Assembly (NCBI RefSeq): GCF_014700075.1
Contig: NZ_JACXBU010000015.1
Span: 1-64,000 of the forward strand
Source: Pseudomonas sp. JM0905a
GTDB taxonomy: Bacteria > Pseudomonadota > Gammaproteobacteria > Pseudomonadales > Pseudomonadaceae
Length of the DNA: 64,000 bases
Direction: 5' to 3'
Shown piece after piece: positions 45,481 through 54,900 of the stretch. The translations under genes and the position numbers were made by a program. Positions within the stretch are counted from its first letter, which is position 1, and each line of letters begins with the position of its first letter. A model generated the notes under the pieces. It saw nothing but the letters and a program-made list of their open reading frames with translations, was not told where the DNA came from and ran no database searches.

Positions 45481-45831
45481 TCAGATCAGCCCCGAGCCAA
45501 TCTCGTCATCTTCTTCGACGATCAGCCGCGAAATGCCACCCAGGGCTTCCCGCGCCTGGTTCCGGCTGAGCAGTTTGGATTGGGCCGCCGGCGGCAGGTC
45601 AGTGATGCGGATCAGGCCCTTGGTCATCAGCACCGTGATCAGGTCGTCGAGTACCCGGATCATGTCCAGGTCGCTCTGTTTCAGTTGCAGCAGGCTGCTC
45701 TGCATCGCCAGGTTGGCGTACCAGCCCTGAATTTCCTGGTCGTCAGCCGGCAGGGTGCCGGTCATTTGGTCGAATTCGGTTGCTTCAACGCGAACCAGGT
45801 TTCCGTCTTCATCGCGCTGGATATAGAGCAT
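45481..45831 (-). CDS. Conserved hypothetical protein downstream of lapA
   Basis: 116-residue soluble acidic protein (MLYIQRDEDGNLVRVEATEF). A predicted helical core follows (NLAMQSSLLQLKQSDLDMIRVLDDLITVL), then an acidic C-terminus (IVEEDDEIGSGL). The ATG at 45831 has AAGGGAGA 7 nt upstream; the longer frame overlapping the lapA hairpin is rejected. It is the next gene after lapA on the same strand, 86 bp away beyond a strong hairpin. I recall similar genes beside lap loci in other pseudomonads, sometimes annotated as tryptophan-synthase-beta-like without basis. Function unknown. Confidence 0.7.
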   Translation of the reverse strand: MLYIQRDEDGNLVRVEATEFDQMTGTLPADDQEIQGWYANLAMQSSLLQLKQSDLDMIRVLDDLITVLMTKGLIRITDLPPAAQSKLLSRNQAREALGGISRLIVEEDDEIGSGLI

Positions 45832-45876
45832 GGCGAGTCTCCCTTGAGGACTGCCGCGAGCATGAGGGCAGATGCC

Positions 45877-45912
45877 CCCCGTCCGCAACCACCAGAGTGC
45901 TTGCGGACGGGG
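45877..45912 (-). terminator. Strong hairpin just after lapA
   Basis: A perfect 12-bp stem (CCCCGTCCGCAA at 45877-45888 with TTGCGGACGGGG at 45901-45912) around a 12-nt loop. On the minus strand it starts 5 bp beyond the lapA stop codon. There is no T run, so it may protect the mRNA end or cause partial termination before the 116-residue protein gene. Confidence 0.65.
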
Positions 45913-45917
45913 AAACA

Positions 45918-48900
45918 TCAGTTCTGGTCGACCTTGATGGTCGGGTCGGCACCCGCGATCAGGGAGTTGATGGACTGTCCGCTGAGCTGGGCTGCCGCAC
46001 CTTCCAGGGTGATGGACAGATCGGCGTGACTGACCGCGCCGCCAGGTTGGTTCAGGTGGCCTTCCGAGCTGACCAGCAGGGTTGCATGGCCAGTACCGTT
46101 ATCGACTATCAGCTTGAGGTAATTGTCGATATTGCTCGTGGTTTCCCCGTGCAGGAGGTCGCTCAGGTCCAGGCGGTCGCCCGCCCCCTTGTTGAAGTCC
46201 TTCACCACGTCCTGGTTAGGGCTGCCCTCGTTACCCACGTGGCCGGATTTCCAGACGAAGGTATCGCCGCCGCCGCCACCCGTCAGGGTGTCATTGCCCT
46301 TGCCTCCGGTCAGGAAGTCGTCACCACTGCCACCGATCAGTTTGTCTGCGCCGTTACCGCCGCCCAGGGCGCTGCCGGTGGAGCCGGCCTGGATTTCGTG
46401 GTCCGAATCGAAGGTGATTTGCAGCGACTGGTTAGCCGTGCTGTCGGAGTCCCCGTCAATTCCCTTGACGCCCAGGTTGATTCGCTGGTCGTAAGCTTCT
46501 GTCTGTCCGGTGATGGAGTTGATCAGCAGCTTATAGGCGGTACTGCTGCCTGCACCGAAGCTGACGGAGCTGAACTCATTCACCCCGCTGTTCAGCTTGC
46601 TGCCATCAATAGTGAAGGAGGTCGTACCGCTGCCTACCCCGTTTACCGTGCCGCTGCCTACGGTGTTGCCCGCGCTGTCGAACGCCGTCCAGGTCAGTTT
46701 TTCGCCGTTGCCGAGCTTATCGGTCGTCAGCGAAATCGAGGTCATGTCCGTGGCTTGGTTGGTGGTCTTGTCGAGGAAGGTGAACTTGAGCACGTCCCCG
46801 GTATCGATCGACTGGCCACTGCCCACACCGAAGCTGTTGTTGCTGGTGTTCACCGTGGAGGTCGCACCGTTTTCGGTTGCCGTGGCCTGCAGGCTGAATC
46901 GGGAGTCAGCACCCAGGTCGTACAGACCTGAGTTGCCGCCAGACAGGTTGAAGTTGTTGAAGGTCGAGGAAGGCGAGTCCAGGTCGACGAAGTTGGTGAC
47001 CTGATAATGGCCGGTTACCAGGTCGGCCGTGATCTTGAACACCTCGGTGTTGTTTGCATCGACTGCAGTCAGGGAGTTGGTTCCCGATACGTAATGGAGC
47101 TTGCTGCCCTGATAGGTCAGGTAGCTCGACGAACTGACGACGCTTCCGTCCTTGGTCAGTACAGTGCTCAGGATATTGCCGCTGGCGTCGACGGCACCGC
47201 TGATAGCTGTGTTGAACTGCACGCTGGCGCCCTTGGAGTCAGCGCCGGTGGACAGGTTCAGATCGCCGACAGCCGTGGAACCGGCGCCGTCCAGTACGAT
47301 GCTCTGCATCGGCGTAGCCAGGATCGGGGAATCATCTTCGACGGTGATCTGCAGGGAGCCGTCGGCGCTGTTTACGCCATCGCTGGCTGTCACTTTCACC
47401 GCGAAGTTCAGCAGGTTTTCCGCCGCTGCCGCCGGATGATCCAACTGGCCCAGCAGGGTTACGGTATAGGCCCCCGTGCTGTTGATGCTGATGGTCATGA
47501 TCGGCTGGCCACCGGCGCTTGCGCTCAGGCTCGAGGTGCCGCTGCCCGTCCAGGTCAGAGCCACGCCATTAGAGGTCAGCGTGGTGGTTGGGGCCGTCAG
47601 GGTGACCGAAAGGCTCGGGCTGTCGATATCGGTGATCGCGAAGGTACCGGTGGAGACCACGGCATTGGTGGTATCGCTCGGAGTGCCCGTGGTGTCCGGC
47701 AATCCGTTGGCCAGTCCCTCTTCCGAGACGATGGCGGTTCCGTTGGTATTGCCGAATACCGGCCCGTCATTGGTCGGCGTGACGGTGATATTGACCGTGG
47801 CGGTTTCCTGGTTCCCTGCGGCGGTAGTGACGGTGTAGGTGTAACTGTCGGTGCCGTTGTAATTGGGATTCGGGGTATAGGTGACGGTGCCGTTCGCGTT
47901 CAGGGTGACGGTGCCGTGGCCGGCCGTGCCAACCGAGGTGACCTGCGCGCCGGGGCCGAAGGTGTCATTGGCCAGTACGTTGCTGGTCAGCGATTGATCT
48001 TCTGCGACGGTGACGGCGTCGTCCTTGGCGTCGACGACCGGATTGACGGTGACGTTGACGGTGCTGGTGACGGTGCCGCCATGGCCGTCGCTGACGGTGA
48101 TGGTGAAGTTGTCGCTGCCGTTGAAGTCGGTGCCCGGGGTGTAGATGTAGGCCCCGTTGGCGCCGAGGGTGACGCTGCCGTGGGCGGGGTTGGTGCCGAC
48201 GGTATAGGTCAGGCTGTCGCCATCCAGGTCGCTGGCCTGGATGGCGCCGGAGAACGGTGTGTCCTCGTTGGTAGAGATGGCGAAATCATTGGTGTTCGGG
48301 ACATGGCCGTTACCACCGTCGATTACCGGAGCGTCATTGCTGGGGGTAACGATGATGGTCGCGGTTGCCGGAGTGGCATCTGCCAGGGCATCGTTGTCCA
48401 CGGAGGCGTATTCAAAGGTTGCAGTGCCGTGCCAGTTGGCATTCGGCACGAAGGTGACGCTGGCGCCGTTGCCGGTGGCCGGCACCACGGAGCCAATGGC
48501 CAAGGCCACGCCGTTGAGCAGCAGGGTGCCATCGTTGGGCAGGGACTTGATCACGAAGTGAGCAACCGTGCCGTCGAGGTCCGAGCCGCTGAGGCTGACC
48601 GGAATACCGGCCACATCTTCGTTGCCCGCACCGCTGGCCGCATGGGTTTCCGGCGCGTCGTTGACCGAGGCGACGGTGATGGTGCCAATGGCTGGCGTGG
48701 CGTCCTCCAAGCCATCGTTATCCACCGCGGCGTATTGGAAGGTGGTGGTGCCGTTCCAGTTGGCGTTCGGTACGAAGGTGACGCTGGCGCCATTGCCGCT
48801 GGCCGGGACGCTATCGCCGATGGCCAGCGCGACACCGTTCAGCAGCAGGGTACCGTTGGCCGGCAGGGACTTGATCACGAAGCTGGCGACGGTGCCGTCC

Positions 48901-51900
48901 GCATCGGAGCCGCTGAGCGCAACCGGGATACCGGCTGCGTCTTCGTTGCCGGAACCGCTGGCCGCATGGGTCTCCGGCGCGTCGTTGACCGACGCGACGG
49001 TGACGGTAGCGGTAGCCGGAGTGGCATCTGCCAGGCCCTGGTTATCCACTGCGGTGTAGTCGAAGGTCGCGGTGCCGTGCCAGTTGGCATTCGGCACGAA
49101 GGTAACGCTGGCGCCGTTGCCGGAGGCCGGCACGCTGTCGCCGATATTCAGGGCGACACCGTTCAGCAGCAGGGTGCCATTGGCCGGCAGCGACTTGATC
49201 ACGAAGCTGGCGACAGTGCCATCGAGATCCGAACCGCTGAGGCTGACCGGGATACCCGCCGAATCTTCGCTGCCGGAACCGCTGGCCGCATGGGTCTCCG
49301 GTGCGTCGTTGACCGAGGCAACGGTGATGGTGCCAATGGCTGGCGTGGCGTCCTCCAGACCATCGTTATCCACCGCGGCGTATTGGAAGGTGGTGGTGCC
49401 GTTCCAGTTGGCATTCGGCACGAAGGTGACGCTGGCGCCGTTGCCGGTGGCCGGCACGCTATCGCCGATGACCAGGGCGACACCGTTCAGCAACAGGGTG
49501 CCGTTGGACGGCAGCGACTTGATCACAAAGCTGGCGACGGTGCCGTCCGCATCGGAACCGCTGAGGCTGACCGGAATGCCCGCCGAGTCTTCGTTGCCCG
49601 TGCCGCTGGCCGCATGGGTGTCTGGCGCGTCGTTGACCGAGGCCACGGTGATGGTGCCGGTGGCTGGCGTGGCGTCTTCCAGGCCCTGGTTATCCACCGC
49701 GGCGTACTGGAAGGTGGTGGTGCCATTCCAGTTGGCGTTCGGCACGAAGATGACGCTGGCGCCGTTGCCGGTGGCTGGCACGCTGTCGCCGATATTCAGC
49801 GTTACGCCATTGAGTTGCAGGGTGCCGTCGGCCGGCAGCGACTTGATCACAAAGCTGGCGACAGTGCCATCGAGATCCGAACCGCTGAGGCTGACCGGAA
49901 TGCCCGCCGAGTCTTCGTTGCCGGAACCGTTGGCCGCATGGGTGTCTGGCGCGTCGTTGACCGAGGCAACGGTGATGGTGCCAATGGCTGGAGTGGCGTC
50001 CTCCAGACCATCGTTATCCACCGCGGCGTACTGGAAGGTGGTGGTGCCGTTCCAGTTGGCGTTGGGCACGAAGGTGACGTTGGCGCCGTTGCCGCTGGCC
50101 GGCACGCTATCGCCGATGGCCAGGGCGACACCGTTCAGCAACAGGGTGCCGTTGGACGGCAGCGACTTGATCACGAAGCTGGCGACGGTGCCATCAAGGT
50201 CCGAGCCACTGAGGCTGACCGGAATGCCCGCCGAGTCTTCGTTGCCGGAACCGCTGGCCGCGAGGGTCTCCGGTGCGTCGTTGACCGAGGCAACGGTGAT
50301 GGTGCCAGTGGCCGGGGAACCGTCCTCCAGACCATCGTTGTCCACCGCGGCGTACTCGAAGGTGGTGGTGCCGTTCCAGTTGGCATTCGGCACGAAGGTG
50401 ACGTTGGCGCCGTTGCCGCTGGCCGGCACGCTATCGCCGATGGCCAGGGCGACACCGTTCAGCAACAGGGTGCCGTTGGACGGCAGCGACTTGATCACGA
50501 AGCTGGCCACGGTGCCATCGAGGTCCGAGCCGTTGAGCGCAACCGGGATACCGGCCGAATCTTCGTTGCCGGAACCGCTGGCCGCGTGGGTCTCCGGTGC
50601 GTCGTTGACCGAGGTGACGGTGATGGTGCCGGTGGCCGGGGAGCCATCTTCCAGGCCATCGTTATCCACCGAGGCGTAGTCGAAGGTGGTGGTGCCGTTC
50701 CAGTTGGCATTCGGCACGAAGGTGACGCTGGCGCCATTGCCGCTCGCCGGCACGCTGTCGCCGATGGCCAGCGCCACGCCGTTCAGCAGCAGGGTGCCGT
50801 TGGCGGGCAGCGACTTCATCACGAAGCTGGCCACGGTGCCATCAAGGTCCGAGCCACTGAGCGCAACCGGGATACCGGCCGCGTCTTCATTACCCGAACC
50901 ACTGGCCGCGAGAGTTTCCGGCGCGTCGTTGACCGAGGCAACGGTGATGGTGCCGGTGGCCGGGGAACTGTCTTCCAGGCCCTGGTTATCCACCGAGGCG
51001 TACTGGAAAGTGGTGGTGCCATTCCAGTTGGCGTTCGGCACGAAGGTGACGCTGGCGCCATTGCCGGTGGCCGGCACCACGGAGCCGATGGCCAGGGCGA
51101 CGCCATTCAGCAACAGGGTGCCATCGGCCGGCAGCGACTTGATCACGAAGCTGGCGACGGTGCCATCGACATCCGAGCCGCTGAGGCTGACCGGGATACC
51201 CGCCGAGTCTTCGCTGCCGGAACCGCTGGCCGCGTGGGTCTCCGGTGCGTCGTTGACCGAGGTGACGGTGATGGTGCCGTTGGCTGGCGTGGCGTCTTCC
51301 AGGCCATCGTTATCCACCGCGGCGTATTGGAAGGTGGTGGTGCCATTCCAGTTGGCGTTGGGCACGAAGGTGACGCTGGCGCCATTACCGCTGGCCGGGA
51401 CGCTATCGCCGATGGCCAGCGCCACGCCGTTCAGCAGCAGGGTGCCATTGGCCGGCAGGGACTTGATCACAAAGCTGGCGATGGTGCCATCGAGGTCCGA
51501 GCCGCTGAGGCTGACCGGAATGCCCGCCGAGTCTTCGTTGCCCGTGCCACTGGCCGCGTGGGTGTCCGGTGCGTCGTTGACCGAGGCAACGGTGATGGTG
51601 CCAGTGGCCGGGGAACCATCTTCCAGGCCATCGTTATCCACCGAGGCGTAGTCGAAGGTGGTGGTGCCGTTCCAGTTGGCGTTGGGCACGAAGGTGACGC
51701 TGGCGCCATTACCGCTGGCCGGGACGCTATCGCCGATGGCCAGCGCCACGCCGTTCAGCAGCAGGGTGCCGTTGGCGGGCAGCGACTTGATCACGAAGCT
51801 GGCGACGGTGCCGTCCGCATCGGAACCACTGAGTGCAACCGGGATACCGGCGGAATCTTCGTTACCGGAACCGCTGGCTGCGAGGGTGTCCGGCGCGTCG

Positions 51901-54900
51901 TTGACCGAGGTGACGGTGATGGTGCCAATGGCCGGAGTGGAGTCCTCCAGGCCTTGGTTATCCACTGCGGCATAGTCGAAGGTCGCGGTGCCATTCCAAC
52001 CGGCATTCGGCACGAAGGTGACGCTGGCGCCATTGCCGCTGGCCGGCACGCTGTCGCCGATGGCCAGGGCGACACCGTTCAGCAGCAGGGTGCCGTTGGC
52101 CGGCAGCGACTTGATCACGAAGCTGGTGACGGTGCCGTCCGTATCGGAACCGCTGAGGCTAACCGGGATACCGGCGGAGTCTTCGTTGCCGGAACCGCTG
52201 GCCGCATGGGTCTCCGGTGCATCATTGACTGAGGTGACGGTGATGGTGCCGGTGGCCGGAGTGGCGTCCTCCAGGCCATCGTTGTCCACCGAGGCGTACT
52301 CGAAGGTGGTGGTGCCATTCCAGTTGGCGTTCGGCACGAAGGTGACACTGGCACCGTTGCCGCTCGCCGGCACGCTATCGCCGATGGCCAGCGCCACGCC
52401 GTTCAGCAGCAGGGTGCCGTTGGCGGGCAGCGACTTGATCACGAAGCTGGCGACAGTGCCATCGAGGTCCGAGCCGCTGAGGCTGACCGGAATGCCTTGC
52501 GCGTCTTCGTCACCCGAACCGCTGGCCGCGAGGGTGTCCGGTGCGTCGTTGACCGAGGCAACGGTGATGGTGCCAGTGGCCGGGGAACCGTCCTCCAGAC
52601 CATCGTTGTCCACCGAGGAGTACTCGAAGGTGGTGGTGCCGTTCCAGTTGGCGTTGGGCACGAAGGTGACGTTGGCGCCGTTGCCGGAGGCCGGCACGCT
52701 GTCGCCGATGGCCAGCGCCACGCCGTTCAGCAGCAGGGTGCCGTTGGCCGGCAGCGACTTGATCACGAAGCTGGCGACGGTGCCATCGACATCCGAGCCG
52801 CTGAGGCTGACCGGGATACCCGCCGAATCTTCGCTACCCGAACCGCTGGCCGCAAGGGTATCCGGCGCGTCGTTGACCGAGGCAACGGTGATGGTGCCGG
52901 TGGCCGGAGTGGCGTCCTCCAGACCATCGTTATCCACGGCGGCATAGTCGAAGGTGGTGGTGCCGTTCCAGTTGGCATTCGGCACGAAGGTGACGTTGGC
53001 GCCGTTGCCGGAGGCCGGGACGCTGTCGCCGATGGCCAGTGCGACGCCGTTCAGCAGCAGAGTGCCGTTGGCCGGCAGGGACTTGATCACGAAGCTGGCG
53101 ACAATGCCATCGACATCCGAGCCGCTGAGGCTGACCGGAATGCCTTCCGCGTCTTCGTTACCCGAACCGCTGGCCGCATTGGTTTCCGGCGCATCGTTCT
53201 CCGGGGTGACGGTAATGGTCAGTGTGGAGCTGCTGCCGGTGTTGGTGGTGTAGCTGACTTCCGGGACCGTACCGTTCCAGTTCTGCACCGGGGTAAAGGT
53301 GTAGGTGCCGTTGGCATTGATCACCAGGCTTCCGATGCCATTGATGGTGGCTGCGGTACCGGCGGTGAAGGTACCGGGCACACCATTGATGCTGAAAGTG
53401 GCGACAGTGAGGGTGTCATCCACGTCGCTGTCGTTGCCCAGGACGTTGCCGGTGGCCGGGTTGTCTTCGGTCACGGTGTTGCTGTCGGGGCTCAGGACTG
53501 AGGCATTGTTCACCGGAGTGACGTCGGCGAAGTTCAGCTCGGCGGTGTCGGTGGTGGTGCCGTCGCTGACGGTATAGATCGCGGTGGGTACCGGACCGTT
53601 GTAGTTTGGCGCCGGGGTGAAGGTGAAGCTGCCGTCGCTGTTGATCACCAGGGTGCCGACGCCACTGAGGGTGGCAGTCTGGCCAGCGGTGTAGGTGCTC
53701 CCGCCCACTTCGAACTGGGTGACGGTCAGGGCGTCGCCATCGACGTCGCTGTCGTTGGTCAGGACATTGCCGACCGCCTGGATGTCCTCGATCACCGGGA
53801 CCGGACCGTCATTGGCCGCCAGCGGAGCGTCGTTCGCCGGGGTGACGGTGATGTCCAGCGTGGAGCTGCTGCCGGTAGTGGTGACGTAGGTTACCTGCGG
53901 CACTGCGCCGTTCCAGTTGGCGGCCGGGGTAAAGGTGTAATTGCCGTCGGCGGCGAGGGTCAGGGTGCCGACGCCGGTAATGGTCGCCGTCGCGCCTGCG
54001 GCGAAGCTGCCATTGATGCCGGCCACGCTGAAGCTGGCGACCGACAAGGTGTTGTCCACATCGCTGTCGTTGGTGAGCACGTTGCCGGTGGCCGGGGTGT
54101 CCTCGGCGACAGTGTTGCTGTCGGCAGCCAGGACCGATGCGTCATCCACCGGGGTGACATCGGCGAAGCTCAGTTCGGCAGTGTCGGTAGCGCTGCCATC
54201 GCCGACGGTGTAGGTCGCGGTGGGAACCGGGCCGTTGTAGTTCGGTGCCGGGGTGAAGGTGAAGCTGCCGTTGGCGTTGATGACCAGGGAGCCGACACCA
54301 TTGATGGTTGCGGTCTGGCCAGCCAGGTAATTGTTCCCGCCGAAGCTGAAGCCGGTGACGGTCAGGGTGTCGCCGTCGGCATCGTTGTCATTGGTCAGCA
54401 CATTACCGCTGGCCTGGGTGTCTTCGGTCACGGCGGTCGGTCCGTCATTGCTGGCGACCGGCGCATCGTTGACCGGGCTGACGGCGCCGAAGTTCAGCTC
54501 ACCAGTATCGGTGGCGGTGCCGTCGGTAACGGTATAGGTGGCGGTCGGCACCGGACCGTTGTAGTTCGGTGCCGGGGTGAAGGTGAAGCTGCCGTCGCTG
54601 TTGATCACCAGGGTACCGACACCGCCGAGGGTGGCGGTCTGGCCGGCGGTGTAGGTGCTGCCGTCCACGGTGAACTGGGTGACGGTGAGGGCATCGCCTT
54701 CCAGGTCGCTGTCGTTGGTCAGGACGTTGCCGGTGGCCGGGGTGTCCTCGGTGACCGGGACCGGGCCATCGTTGGCGGCGACGGGGGCGTCATTCACCGG
54801 GGTGACGCTGATGCTCAGCGTGGAACTGCTGCCGGTGTTGGTGGTGTAGCTGACCTGGGGGACCGTGCCGTTCCAGTTGGCGTCGGGGGTGAAGCTGTAG

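Noticed and set aside
49072-50679. 535-codon plus-strand frame (and neighbours at 50686-52947) within lapA
   Set aside because: A second shadow frame of the same tandem repeats; rejected for the same reason.
47007-52232. 1741-codon open frame on the plus strand, antisense to lapA, with a repetitive Gly/Arg/His-rich product
   Set aside because: It follows the 324-bp period of lapA exactly and is a product of codon bias in the repeats. It has no ribosome site and no known domain, and its composition is unnatural.
48339-53198. CRISPR-like regular repeats
   Set aside because: The period is 324 bp, units are in-frame protein repeats without unique spacers, and no cas genes are present.
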